DNA of 64,000 nt from Rhizobiaceae bacterium MnEN-MB40S. GTDB taxonomy: Bacteria; Pseudomonadota; Alphaproteobacteria; Rhizobiales; Rhizobiaceae. The notes beneath the pieces were generated by a model. It did no database searches and had not been told where the DNA came from. It was given only the letters and a program-made list of their open reading frames with translations. The position numbers and the translations under genes are program-made. Of the stretch, positions 52,685-61,423 are shown in pieces. The DNA lies in contig BRLC01000026.1 in NCBI GenBank assembly GCA_024343425.1, forward strand, positions 1 through 64,000. The letters are read 5' to 3'. The first letter of the stretch is position 1; every line of letters begins with the position of its first letter.

Positions 52685-53644
52685 TCAGATCCGCGTGCTG
52701 ACATGCGGGTCGCGGCCGTAGAGCGAAACCAGCAGGATGATGACAAGACCAAGCGCCGCCTGCACCACCGAGGGCTGGAGGCCGAGGCCGATGAGCAGCG
52801 TATTGAGTTCGGTCAGCACGAGCGCGCCTGCGACCGTGCCGAGATAGGAGCCGCGTCCCCCGACCAGCGCCGTTCCGCCGATAACGACGGCGGCGATCGT
52901 CTGGAACAGGTAGGGTTGCCCTACTTCGCCATAGGCCGAACCCGTAAAGCCCAGGAGCAGGATGCCGGTCACGGCGGCGAAGAAGGCGCTGATCGCGAAG
53001 GTCAGCGTCCACATCCCGAGAGGACTGATCAGGGCGAGCATGGCTGCGCGCGGATTGTTGCCCACCGCATAGACGCGCCGCCCGTAGGGCGTGCGCACCA
53101 GAAGAACCGTGATCACGGCGATCACAACAATGAAGCAGGGAACGAGCCAGGGCACCGGCAGTCCCATAGCCGATCCACCGATCGAAACGAACTCGGAAAG
53201 CAGGGCGGGAGCTGAACCGGACGGGAACCCCGCAGTCCACAAGAGGACTGAGCCCTGGATTATGGTGCCGACTCCGAGTGTGACGATCAGCGGATGGATA
53301 TTCAGCCCGCCGGAGACCAGCCCGTTAAACGCGCCGATCACGAGCGCCAGCGCCAGTACGATGACGCAAACGACCCAGAAACTCATGCCGTCGCCATACA
53401 ATTGCGCCGAGACCACATTGGCGAAACCGATGACAAACGGGATCGAAAGATCGATGCCGCCCAGAATGATCACCAGCGTCTGGCCGATCGAGGCGATCGC
53501 AAGCAGCGATGCGAGCACCAGCATGGCCCTCATCGAGAAGGCCGAACTGTAGCCCTGGATGAGCAATGTTCCGAGCATATGCAGGGCTATGGCGATAAGA
53601 AATGCGCCAAGCGCCCTTCGCTGGTCTGTCGACAGGTTCTTCAT
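52685..53644 (-). CDS. ABC importer permease, ribose (RbsC) type, second
   Basis: A 319-aa BPD_transp_2 permease with about ten helices. Hallmarks are GGIDLSIPFVIGFANVVSAQLYGDG and, near the end, GGTALVGGRGSYLGTVAGALVL. It overlaps the other permease gene as ATGA. It is last gene of the importer operon. Confidence 0.92.
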   Translation of the reverse strand: MKNLSTDQRRALGAFLIAIALHMLGTLLIQGYSSAFSMRAMLVLASLLAIASIGQTLVIILGGIDLSIPFVIGFANVVSAQLYGDGMSFWVVCVIVLALALVIGAFNGLVSGGLNIHPLIVTLGVGTIIQGSVLLWTAGFPSGSAPALLSEFVSIGGSAMGLPVPWLVPCFIVVIAVITVLLVRTPYGRRVYAVGNNPRAAMLALISPLGMWTLTFAISAFFAAVTGILLLGFTGSAYGEVGQPYLFQTIAAVVIGGTALVGGRGSYLGTVAGALVLTELNTLLIGLGLQPSVVQAALGLVIILLVSLYGRDPHVSTRI

Positions 53645-54642
53645 GATCCCGCCCTCTGCGCTCTTTGTTCCATATATCGATCCTGAAGCGCAGTCAGGAC
53701 GATGGCCAGCACGAGGATCGCGCCGTAGCTGATCTGCAAGATGAATGTCGAGACGTTGAGATAGGTCAGCGCGCTCTGCAGCAGGAAAATGTCGATGGCG
53801 CCGATGGCGGCGCCAATGACGCTGCCGCGTCCGCCGGCCAGACTGACTCCGCCGAGCGCAACCGCCGAAATCGCGATCAGCGTGTATGTCGGCCCGACAG
53901 CCGGGTCGGCCGACCCGATCAGCGCCGTCAGCATCAGTCCCGCCGCCCCGGAAAACAGTCCTGTGATGACGAAAGACAGGAAACGGACCTTTGTCACCGG
54001 TACGCCGGCTGTGTAGGCGGCGCGGTCGTCGCTACCGACAGCCATCAGCTGGTCGTAGTAAGGCGTCCGGCAGATCGCCCACCAGACCAGGAACACGCAT
54101 CCGAGCGGCAGGATCGACCATGTTCCGGCAAGCTGCGAGAGCCATTGCGGCGCCGTCCCGGTGGGCGCCGGCAGGATCGTCAGCGTTGCGCCGACGAGCA
54201 CAAGATAGGTGCCCAGCGTGGCGACAATCGGCTGGATTCGCAGGATCGTCGCCAGGAAGGCGTTGACCACGCCGCCCGCCACTCCGACCAGCAAGGCCGC
54301 CGGAACAATCACGAAGGGCGATGATACGCCCAGCATCTGGATGAAGACGAGCACGATGATCGCGTTGACGAAACCCATCAGCGGTCCGACGGAAATGTCG
54401 ATACCACCGCGCCCGCCGAGAAAGGCCGGGGTCGAGGCGACGGCTGCGCCTATCAGCGGCGCGGCCAGCCCGAGCAGTGTGCCCCAGGCGGCCGGCGCGA
54501 ACCGCGCCGGATTGAGCCAGACATTGATCGCCAGAAGAATGACGAAGAGCAGCGGCGCAAAGCCCGCACTGGAAAACACGCTGCGCTGCACAGCTCTGGC
54601 CAGGCGATATCCCGAACCTGTGGTGGCGCTCCGCTCACTCAT
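53641..54642 (-). CDS. ABC importer permease, ribose (RbsC) type, first
   Basis: A 333-aa BPD_transp_2 permease. Hallmarks are GGRGGIDISVGPLMGFVNAIIVLVF (about 76-100) and LGGVSLAGGRGSVIGAAIGA. Two different permeases imply a heterodimeric channel, matching the two separate ATPase genes. ATGA overlaps join it to both neighbours. Confidence 0.92.
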   Translation of the reverse strand: MSERSATTGSGYRLARAVQRSVFSSAGFAPLLFVILLAINVWLNPARFAPAAWGTLLGLAAPLIGAAVASTPAFLGGRGGIDISVGPLMGFVNAIIVLVFIQMLGVSSPFVIVPAALLVGVAGGVVNAFLATILRIQPIVATLGTYLVLVGATLTILPAPTGTAPQWLSQLAGTWSILPLGCVFLVWWAICRTPYYDQLMAVGSDDRAAYTAGVPVTKVRFLSFVITGLFSGAAGLMLTALIGSADPAVGPTYTLIAISAVALGGVSLAGGRGSVIGAAIGAIDIFLLQSALTYLNVSTFILQISYGAILVLAIVLTALQDRYMEQRAQRAGS

Positions 54643-55388
54643 GAATCTCTTCCGAACATGGTTGCGATGATGCGGTCAGCGCTCATTTCTTCACCGGACA
54701 GACGGCTTGCGAGTTCGAAATCGCGAAACACCAGAACGCGGTCGCACAGATGCAAGGATTCCTCGATTTCCGTAGAAAGAATTACCAGCGCCATGCCCTC
54801 GTTCGACAGTTCACGGAAGACTTCATAGAGTATCTTGCGCGTCGCGATATCCACGCCCCTCGTGGGATCGTTCAGCAGCAGTACGCCCGGCTGCAAGGCA
54901 AGCGCCCGCGCCAGCAGGACCTTCTGCTGGTTGCCGCCGGAAAGCGTGGTGATGGGCTCCCGCGGATGGGGCGCCACGATGGAAAGCCGCTCGCGGTAGT
55001 GGTCATAGCGTTCGCGGCGGCGGCGATAACTGATGAGACCCGCGACGCAGTCCCGGGTCACTGTCGCCATGGCGAAATTGTCGAGAATCGACAGAGCCGG
55101 AAAAATCCCGCTGGCGCGCCGATCACGCGGAAGGTATGCGACGCCGTGCGATACGGCGCGGCGAAAGCTGTTGATCGCGTGCGTGCGCCCGGCATCGTCG
55201 CGGCACCCGATGCTGCCGCCTGCAGGTGTGACCAGGCCGGCCAGCATTTCCAGAAAGCGTTCCTGGCCGTTTCCGTCCAGACCGGCGAGGCCGACGATCT
55301 CGCCTGCGCCGATGCTTTCGTCGATCGCCTGTCGGTCGGCCCGCAGCCGCAGGCCTTCCACGATCAGCTTGTCCTTTGCCGCGTTCAC
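54639..55388 (-). CDS. ABC importer ATPase, C-terminal-half homologue of RbsA (degenerate Walker motifs)
   Basis: A 249-aa protein equal to the second nucleotide-binding domain of RbsA/MglA. The signature LSGGNQQK (149-156) is perfect. The Walker A position reads GLDGNGQER (36-44) with no lysine, and Walker B is VLLLNDPTRGVD with N173-D174 where D-E is expected. It should not hydrolyse ATP itself but can complete the site of its partner. It starts at GTG 55388, whose last bases overlap the partner stop codon (GTGA). In most relatives both halves are one 500-aa protein. Confidence 0.9.
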   Translation of the reverse strand: MNAAKDKLIVEGLRLRADRQAIDESIGAGEIVGLAGLDGNGQERFLEMLAGLVTPAGGSIGCRDDAGRTHAINSFRRAVSHGVAYLPRDRRASGIFPALSILDNFAMATVTRDCVAGLISYRRRRERYDHYRERLSIVAPHPREPITTLSGGNQQKVLLARALALQPGVLLLNDPTRGVDIATRKILYEVFRELSNEGMALVILSTEIEESLHLCDRVLVFRDFELASRLSGEEMSADRIIATMFGRDS

Positions 55389-56116
55389 TCTTCAACCCCC
55401 GCCATTTCCGGGGCCATCAGGGCGAGCAGATTCTCCGGCTCAAGCTCCTCGCGCTCGAGAGTGGTGACCACACGCCCGCTTCTCAATACAGTGACCTTGT
55501 TCGAGAGGCTCATCACCTCGTCCATGCGATGGGTAATGAAGATAATCAGGCAACCGTCAGCGGCCAGCCGGCGCATCAGATCGAACACCGCTTCGCGATC
55601 TGCAAAATCAAGCGCCGCGGTCGCTTCGTCCAGAATCAGAATTTTCGGTTTGCGCACCAGCGCGCGCGCAATGACCACGAGTTGCTGTGCGGCCAGCGGC
55701 AGCCGGCCGGCCGGCTCTTCGAGTGGCGCTTCCGTCACGGCGAATTCCTTGAGCGTCCGCGCCGCCAGCGATGCGCGGTCGCGGCGCGCAATCCTGCGCC
55801 GCCAGAGGCCGTCGTAGCCGAGCAGGATATTGTCGATGACATTGCGGTCCGGCGCGACCAGCACTTCCTGGAACACCGTGGCGAAGCCCTTCTCCTGGAA
55901 AGCCGCCGGGTTCTTCCCCGTGATGTCTTCGCCTGAAAGCAGGATTTCGCCGGCGTCGGGTGAGACAATGCCGGACAGCAGCTTGACGAGCGTGCTCTTG
56001 CCGGAACCATTCTCGCCTAGGATTGTGTGGATCTCGCCGAAATCGAGCGATATGTCGGCTCGGTCGAGCGCCACCGTTTCACCGTATCGCTTCGATAGGC
56101 CCTTTATTTCGAGCAT
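55385..56116 (-). CDS. ABC importer ATPase, N-terminal-half homologue of RbsA (degenerate signature)
   Basis: A 243-aa protein equal to the first nucleotide-binding domain of RbsA. Walker A GENGSGKST (34-42), Q83 in VFQE, Walker B ILILDEATAALD (D163, E164) and ITHRMDEV are intact. The signature is LPLAAQQL (139-146) instead of LSGGQ/LSVGQ. Combined with the downstream half, exactly one complete ATP site can form: its Walker motifs with the partner LSGGNQ. It starts 103 nt after the binding-protein gene. Confidence 0.9.
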   Translation of the reverse strand: MLEIKGLSKRYGETVALDRADISLDFGEIHTILGENGSGKSTLVKLLSGIVSPDAGEILLSGEDITGKNPAAFQEKGFATVFQEVLVAPDRNVIDNILLGYDGLWRRRIARRDRASLAARTLKEFAVTEAPLEEPAGRLPLAAQQLVVIARALVRKPKILILDEATAALDFADREAVFDLMRRLAADGCLIIFITHRMDEVMSLSNKVTVLRSGRVVTTLEREELEPENLLALMAPEMAGVEE

Positions 56117-56160
56117 TGTGTCCCGTCGTCAGCTCTTGCAGTTCCGGCGAATAGTGTCAG

Positions 56161-56200
56161 AAAAACCGCGCCGGCGCACCCGCATGAGGCGCCGGAGCGG
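56161..56200 (-). terminator. Rho-independent terminator/attenuator after the binding-protein gene
   Basis: On the minus strand a GC-rich stem (GCGCCGG/CCGGCGC core, extended by CCGC/GCGG past one mismatch, 11-nt loop) is followed at once by five T residues. It lies 20 nt after the binding-protein stop and before the ATPase genes. It would reduce expression of the membrane parts relative to the binding protein. Confidence 0.7.
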
Positions 56201-56219
56201 TTCGTCCCGGGAGGGGCTT

Positions 56220-57431
56220 CTACTGACCCGCGCAGGGGTCGGGCGTCGCCGAATAATCGAATTCGGCAATTGCTTCGGGTTTCTTGAAGTAATCGTTCAT
56301 GAGCTGCGGCGGCAGCGGATCTTCCGGCGCGACCGGGAAGATCGACGACGAAGCCGGCGTCATGCAGTCCTGATACCAGGAAGCGAGTTCATCCTGCTTC
56401 ACTTCCGGCACGGGAACCATGATGATGTTGAGCTTCGGCTCCTGGCCTTCCAGTGTCCTTACGCCAACGCGGAACAGGGTCTGCGAGGTCCAGGTCGGCA
56501 TCAGCGCGCCACCCGCGAAGCGGAACTCGTCCTGGTTTTCATTCCAGTAGCCAAGAGCATCGCCGGAGATGCTGCCGGTGATCAGCGGCACCGGACGGCC
56601 TGCCTGCTTGAAGGCTTCCGCGACGATACGCGCCTCGCTGCCGGAGGTCCAGACGGCGTCGATCGGTTGCGGGCTTGTGGCGAGCGTCTGAAGAACCACG
56701 GTCTTGGTGACGTTGGCTGACCAGTTGCCGTTCACATCGCGGATAACCTTGACGTTGTCGGCGGAGTCGAAAGCCTTGTCGGCGCCGGCCTTTTGCTGTG
56801 CGACGAGCGGGCTTCCGGCGATGCCTTCGATACGCAGAACGTTTCCGCCCTTGTCGCCCAGGTCGTCGACGATCGCCTGGGCGAGGTCCTGTCCGAACTT
56901 GACGTAATTCGAATCGACATTGATCGCATAGGGACTGGTCACGGCGCCGGCGCCCGTCACGAAGGGAATTCCGGCGTCGTAAGCGGCCTTGATCGCCTCG
57001 TTAAGCGCCGTTGAAGAGCCGGCGAAAGACGTAATGATGCTGCAGCCCTTGTCGATGAAGCTGCGGATCTGCGAGATCTGACGGCTGACATCGCCGTTGG
57101 AGTCGGACATCTCGAAGCTTTCGACCCAGCCCTTGTCCTTGTAGACGTCTGCCAGCCGCTTCAGTTCGTTGGTGGTCGAAACGCGCCAGGGGTTTCCCTG
57201 ATAGGATTCCGAATGGCACCATTTCCATGGCTTTTCCGGCATTTTGAAGCCGTCATAGGCGCCCGGTTGAAGCGTGTCCTCGACGCCATCGTAGAGAGCC
57301 TTCAGTTCGGGCGGAAGCGTGTTGAACGCTTCCGGCGCTTCCGCCGATGCGGCGCCGATCTGGAAACACAGCGCTGTCGCCAGCAATCCTGTTCCAGCGA
57401 CCATAGTCGGATTGAATTTCTTCCAGGCCAT
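56220..57431 (-). CDS. ABC importer substrate-binding protein, ribose/sugar type
   Basis: A 403-aa periplasmic binding protein (Peripla_BP_4 class). The signal peptide is about residues 1-30 (VAGTGLLATALCFQIGAASA). SFIDKGCSIITSFAGSSTALNEAIKAAYDAGIPFVTGAGAVTSPYA is the characteristic hinge region. At 403 aa it is longer than RbsB (about 300), with an N-terminal extension rich in Pro and Trp (MPEKPWKWCHSES). It is the first gene of the importer operon. The nearby deacylase and CoA-transferase suggest a substrate that may not be a sugar. Confidence 0.9.
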   Translation of the reverse strand: MAWKKFNPTMVAGTGLLATALCFQIGAASAEAPEAFNTLPPELKALYDGVEDTLQPGAYDGFKMPEKPWKWCHSESYQGNPWRVSTTNELKRLADVYKDKGWVESFEMSDSNGDVSRQISQIRSFIDKGCSIITSFAGSSTALNEAIKAAYDAGIPFVTGAGAVTSPYAINVDSNYVKFGQDLAQAIVDDLGDKGGNVLRIEGIAGSPLVAQQKAGADKAFDSADNVKVIRDVNGNWSANVTKTVVLQTLATSPQPIDAVWTSGSEARIVAEAFKQAGRPVPLITGSISGDALGYWNENQDEFRFAGGALMPTWTSQTLFRVGVRTLEGQEPKLNIIMVPVPEVKQDELASWYQDCMTPASSSIFPVAPEDPLPPQLMNDYFKKPEAIAEFDYSATPDPCAGQ

Positions 57432-57677
57432 TCTTGCTCCTCCTCTTGTGGAAACTTCCTGGTGAAGTTTTCCATGTGATAAATAATGTTTATATACGAT
57501 ACATGACGGGAGTCAATTTCGCTGATCGGGGAATACTGGGACAGGAACGACAGGAATGAACAAAACGCACGGCCAATCCGACTCTTGCGCCGATGACCCA
57601 TATGTGCAGACCGCGAAAAACCGGAAGCCGGGAGATTTTTCGGGCCAAGTGGAATGCAAAGCCGGACAGAAAACACA

Positions 57678-58838
57678 ATGACACACAACTCCGATTTGCC
57701 GCTCGCCGGCCTCCTCGTACTCGACATGAGCCAGTTTCTTTCGGGCCCCTATGCGACCTTGCGCTTGCAGGACCTCGGCGCACGCGTCATCAAGATCGAA
57801 CGTCCCGGCGCCGGTGATCTTTCCCGCACGCTCTATCTCAGCGACACCGAAATCGGCGGAGATTCCACCATCTTCCACGCCATCAATCGCGGCAAGGAAA
57901 GCCTCGCCGTCGATCTGAAGAATTCCGACGATCTCGCCCTCCTTAGGAAACTGATCGCCAGGGCCGACGTGATGGTCCAGAATTTCCGGCCAGGCGTCAT
58001 CGAACGCATCGGGCTCGATTACGAAACCGTCCGCGGGATCAATCCGCGCCTCGTCTATGGCTCGATCAGCGGCTATGGAGAGGAAGGTCCATGGGTGAAG
58101 CGGCCTGGCCAGGATCTGCTCGCCCAGGCGCGATCCGGCGTGATGTGGCTCAGTGGCGACGATGGCGACGGCCCGGTGCCGATGGGCCTTGCGGTTGGCG
58201 ACATGTTCGCCGGCGCTGCGCTGGCGCAGGGTCTTCTTGCCGGCCTCGTCAAGCGCGGCATGAAGGGCGAAGGCAGCCATGTCCAGACGAGCCTGCTGGA
58301 GGCTCTCGTCGACTTTCAGTTCGAGGTCCTGACCACCTATCTCAATGACGGCAGGCGAATGCCGAAACGCGCTGGTTTCCGCAGCGCTCACGCCTATCTG
58401 TCGGCGCCTTACGGCGTTTACGAAGCGAAGGACGGCTTCATAGCCATCGCGATGACGCCGATCTCTCGGCTGCGCGATTTGATGGGGCTGGAAACGCTCG
58501 ATCCGTATTGCGGCGATCCGGCAAGCTGGTTCACCGCGCGAGATGACATCAAGAAACTCCTGGCCGGCGCAATCGCCCGGAAGACGGTGGACGACTGGAT
58601 GCAAATCTTCGAACCCGCCGATATCTGGTGCGCGCCGGTGCTCGACTGGGACGATCTGATGGAAAGCGAGGGCTTCAACGTTCTCGACCTGCTGCAGACG
58701 GTCGAACGCGAGGACAATGTCTCGATCATGACGACCCGCTCGCCGATCCGGGTCAATGGCGAGCGGCCGAAATTCTCCCGCGCGGCGCCACGCGTCGGCG
58801 AGCACACGGCGGCGATCATCGAGGAATTCGGGTTATGA
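57678..58838 (+). CDS. CaiB/BaiF family CoA-transferase
   Basis: A 386-aa class III CoA-transferase from ATG 57678 (ATG 57654 is also in frame). It has LAGLLVLDMSQFLSGPYAT (about 7-25), DLGARVIKIERPGAGD, the likely catalytic aspartate in GLAVGDMFAGAALAQGL (about 170-186), and PYGVYEAKDGFIAIA. These enzymes move CoA between carboxylic acids. It is divergent from the importer and probably activates the acid formed by the locus. Confidence 0.9.
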   Translation: MTHNSDLPLAGLLVLDMSQFLSGPYATLRLQDLGARVIKIERPGAGDLSRTLYLSDTEIGGDSTIFHAINRGKESLAVDLKNSDDLALLRKLIARADVMVQNFRPGVIERIGLDYETVRGINPRLVYGSISGYGEEGPWVKRPGQDLLAQARSGVMWLSGDDGDGPVPMGLAVGDMFAGAALAQGLLAGLVKRGMKGEGSHVQTSLLEALVDFQFEVLTTYLNDGRRMPKRAGFRSAHAYLSAPYGVYEAKDGFIAIAMTPISRLRDLMGLETLDPYCGDPASWFTARDDIKKLLAGAIARKTVDDWMQIFEPADIWCAPVLDWDDLMESEGFNVLDLLQTVEREDNVSIMTTRSPIRVNGERPKFSRAAPRVGEHTAAIIEEFGL

Positions 58839-58862
58839 GGATACCTGGCTGAGAGGCATGAT

Positions 58863-59093
58863 ATGGCGCCAACCGCGCGGCTACGATCCGACGATTGCCT
58901 GTTCGCGCCTGCGCAAGTGGAAGGCGGAGAAATCACTTTCACCGGAACTCTGCCCAGCTATCCAACGGGCGGCCAGGTCATCCACCCTGCAATCGCGGGC
59001 ATCGGCGCCCAGCGGCAGAGTGTGGGCGAGGGCTATTTTGCTCCCTTGCGCGTGTCAAATCGTGCTCTGATTACGACAGGTGGCAGGATTTAG
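58863..59093 (+). CDS. Short hypothetical protein, possibly truncated
   Basis: A 76-aa frame behind a GAGAGG ribosome site, 24 nt after the CoA-transferase stop. The sequence (SDDCLFAPAQVEGGEITFTGTLPSYP...) looks protein-like and strand-rich but has no recognised domain. It stops just where GC content falls and about 300 nt before the tRNA remnant, so it may be the 5' part of a gene cut by the rearrangement. Confidence 0.4.
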   Translation: MAPTARLRSDDCLFAPAQVEGGEITFTGTLPSYPTGGQVIHPAIAGIGAQRQSVGEGYFAPLRVSNRALITTGGRI

Positions 59094-59397
59094 GGCGCAA
59101 AGCGGATGTGACAAAGAAAAGCACAGCGGCTCCTGGACCCAAATCGAACCACCTGGCTCCACAAACAATGACCTGTACGCATATAGGGCTTCAAATCGAG
59201 TCTTGTGTTTATGGACCAAGCAACAGTTAAGAACAGAACAGGGCTCAACTGCGCAGAATTTGTTTCACAGTTGCCGCAAGTTGGCGTTTGATCATGTTTC
59301 GATCTGCAATTTGCTGCAAGTTGCAGCCCACCAGCCCAAGCTCCATTAAAAGATTGTTTTTATTGCTATTTACTTGAGAAAATTGAGGGATTTTCAC
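59094..59397. other. Non-coding stretch before the tRNA remnant
   Basis: No gene is visible. The base composition is more AT-rich than the flanks. It holds a small dyad, TTGCTGCAAGTTGCAGC (59311 region), and a T/A-rich strip at 59346-59395. Confidence 0.5.
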
Positions 59398-59449
59398 TGG
59401 TGCTGCCGGAGAGATTTGAACTCTCGACCTCTCCCTTACCAAGGGAGTG
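59398..59449 (-). other. 3' half of a tRNA-Thr(GGU): probable attachment site
   Basis: Read on the minus strand this is the anticodon stem-loop CTCCC-TTGGTAA-GGGAG (anticodon GGU), the variable loop, a perfect T-arm GAGAG-TTCAAAT-CTCTC, the acceptor strand CGGCAGC and ACCA. The 5' half (acceptor, D-arm) is missing: bases beyond 59449 do not fit a tRNA. tRNA 3' halves are the classic att sequence left at the end of an integrated island, opposite the intact gene. Confidence 0.85.
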
Positions 59450-59596
59450 AAAATATCGGAGCTGATGGAAAATCAATCACTTAATTCGCAAACAGCGACA
59501 GAAACTTCACGATATGTTCCTTTGTTTCTGTCAGGTTTCTGTCATACCACCTTGATTTTGGTTTTAAGAGCAATTCTCCTTGTTCGGGATGGGCGA

Positions 59597-59746
59597 CTAT
59601 CCCTGCTGTAAAGTTGCATTTGCGAATTCTGATTTCGCATCGCGCGCTTTGGCGGTGGGAATGACGAGAAGTTTACGCACGAGCGCAACGCGGATGAGCA
59701 TTTTCAGTCTTCCCGCCTCCTGTAACCTTTGCCGGAAGGAAACCAT
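59597..59746 (-). pseudogene. IS110-family transposase C-terminal remnant
   Basis: The 49-aa frame MVSFRQRLQEAGRLKMLIRV... resembles the C-terminal end of IS110/IS1111 transposases, where an F-x-R-L-x-x-x-G-K-x-x-K-x-A-L-V-A-x-x-R-K-L-L pattern leads to A-x-x-R-D; here ALVRKLLVIPTAKARD. The catalytic domains are absent, and the upstream sequence is a different remnant, so this is a dead fragment. Confidence 0.6.
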
Positions 59747-59771
59747 GGGCAGATCTTAGCAAACGACGATG

Positions 59772-60053
59772 TCACCTGCCGCTATTGTTGGCAATCCGCG
59801 CGAGACCCGTCGGCATGGCGACAACCTTGTTCGAGACGAGATATTTCGCGTCAAGACAGGCCCACAACGCATCCTCGTCGATCTTCGATGCGACGTCGTT
59901 GTTAAAGTGTCGCCGCTAGCGAATTAAAATAATGATCACCTCATCGATGCTTGCAGCCGCTTCAGCGCTGACTGCAGCGCGCTCGCGTTGCTTCTGCACC
60001 GTCAGGTCGTCGGTGATCCGCGATACTTCGAAATCACGACAAAACAGCGTCAT
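59772..60053 (-). pseudogene. Decayed reading frame with internal amber codon
   Basis: One frame runs from ATG 60053 (MTLFCRDFEVSRITDDLTVQ..) to TGA 59772, broken only by TAG at 59916-59918. The second part (DEDALWACLDAKYLVSNKVV..) looks protein-like. I do not recognise it. It lies between the IS110 remnant and the LysR gene and is most likely a gene fragment. The rest up to 60408 shows no gene I can support. Confidence 0.3.
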
Positions 60054-60408
60054 CTGCCCTTCTTAAAGCAGCCGGGTCATGAATTTGAGACATTTGCCAA
60101 ACGATCGTCATTCTGTCCAAGGCATTCGGCTTCCCACAAGTGTGAGATGTAGAAACCATCCGATCCAAAAGAAATGTCAGCTGCCTCTCGATACGCTCAT
60201 TTGTTGTTGCAACCATGATCGAGAGAAAGCCAAGCGCACTCTACTCGTTTGCCACTCTCTCATAGCCTTCTGCCTGAACGACATTTGGCGACAATTCCAG
60301 CTGGTTCGTTCTGCGCGAGCGAACAATCTCCGTCGGATTGATGGCATTGAGGACACCAAGAACCAGCAGTCGAGGACGGTAACTAGACTAGGGGTGCTAT
60401 TCGACCTT

Positions 60409-61323
60409 TCAACTGCTGGCGATATGAGTAACGACATGTCGGCGCAGATGGGCCTTGAAGTCGCCGATCAACTTGGCTTCATAGCGGTCGGCAAGGCTGA
60501 CCATCGCGATTGTCTGGTCCGCGGTCGGAAGCGAGATCGGCAGCGTCACAAGGCCGTTGCCCCTGCCGGCGCGTACGACAAAGCTCGGTAGAACTGTCAG
60601 GCAATCGCTCCGTCGCACGAGCTCTATCACCGCGCCCGCCGACTCGCTCTGAAATACGAAACGCAGATTGCGCACGCCCAACAGGCGCAGCGCGGTTTCC
60701 ATGTCGTGTCGCAGCATGCTGCGATCGGAATGACCGATCCAGGTGACGGAATTCAGGTCTCGAATGGAAATGTCTTTTACCAACAGTGGATGTCCTGCGC
60801 GACCTACGATCACGTTGGAATCCTCGAACAATGGCTCCAACGTAATATCGGAATGAGTTGGGTCCGCAGACTTCGCTGGTCCCACGATGATATCGATCTG
60901 GTTCTGAAAAAGACGCTGGTGAAGCCCGGGAAAATAGTCCGGCACCAGATCTATGCGTATTGAGGGACGCGACGACAGAAAGTCCGCGATCACCTCGGAC
61001 ACGAGACGTTCGCAAAGAAATGGCGGCGCACCAATCTTCAGCACACCGAAGGAGCCCTTGCGACCATCGTCGACCAATTCGACTGCGCGCTTGCGTGCAA
61101 CCAGTATCGCCCTCCCCTGATTTGCCAGTTCCAGTCCCAGCGGAGTGGCCCGCAAGGGTCGGCGGCTGCGTTCGAACAAGGGGGAGCCAACCCTGCTTTC
61201 CAGCGTACGGATCATTCGGCTCAGCGCCGGCTGCGAAGTCCCAATCCTGTCGGCGGCAATCTGCAACGTGCCGGCGTCAACAATTATCGAGATTTGTTCG
61301 AGATGCCGTGGATCGATTAACAT
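60409..61323 (-). CDS. LysR family transcriptional regulator
   Basis: A 304-aa LysR regulator. The winged helix (about 5-65) is LEQISIIVDAGTLQIAADRIGTSQPALSRMIRTLESRVGSPLFERSRRPLRATPLG. The effector domain starts at about 92 (GVLKIGAPPFLCERLV). It is divergent from the TRAP transporter genes across 100 nt and should control them in response to the imported acid. Confidence 0.93.
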   Translation of the reverse strand: MLIDPRHLEQISIIVDAGTLQIAADRIGTSQPALSRMIRTLESRVGSPLFERSRRPLRATPLGLELANQGRAILVARKRAVELVDDGRKGSFGVLKIGAPPFLCERLVSEVIADFLSSRPSIRIDLVPDYFPGLHQRLFQNQIDIIVGPAKSADPTHSDITLEPLFEDSNVIVGRAGHPLLVKDISIRDLNSVTWIGHSDRSMLRHDMETALRLLGVRNLRFVFQSESAGAVIELVRRSDCLTVLPSFVVRAGRGNGLVTLPISLPTADQTIAMVSLADRYEAKLIGDFKAHLRRHVVTHIASS

Positions 61324-61357
61324 ATCATAACGATATAATACATTATCGAAATATCAT
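61322..61357. promoter_or_regulatory. LysR/TRAP divergent operator candidate
   Basis: CGATA-N8-TATCG (61331-61348) is a perfect inverted repeat, flanked by direct copies of ATATCAT (61322-61328 and 61351-61357). It touches the LysR start codon and lies 67 nt from the TRAP gene, where a LysR-type activator would bind. Confidence 0.4.
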
Positions 61358-61423
61358 TAGACTGTTATGTTCAGGCCGTCAATTATCGGTTGAAAGCATG
61401 CAAGACTGCTTTGGGAGGAAACC

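Noticed and set aside
59398..59449. Intact tRNA gene
   Set aside because: The 5' acceptor strand and D-arm are missing; only the 3' half is present.
60079..60591. 170-aa plus-strand frame over the LysR 3' end
   Set aside because: It mostly overlaps the LysR gene in antisense and has no protein-like features; the rest is decayed DNA.
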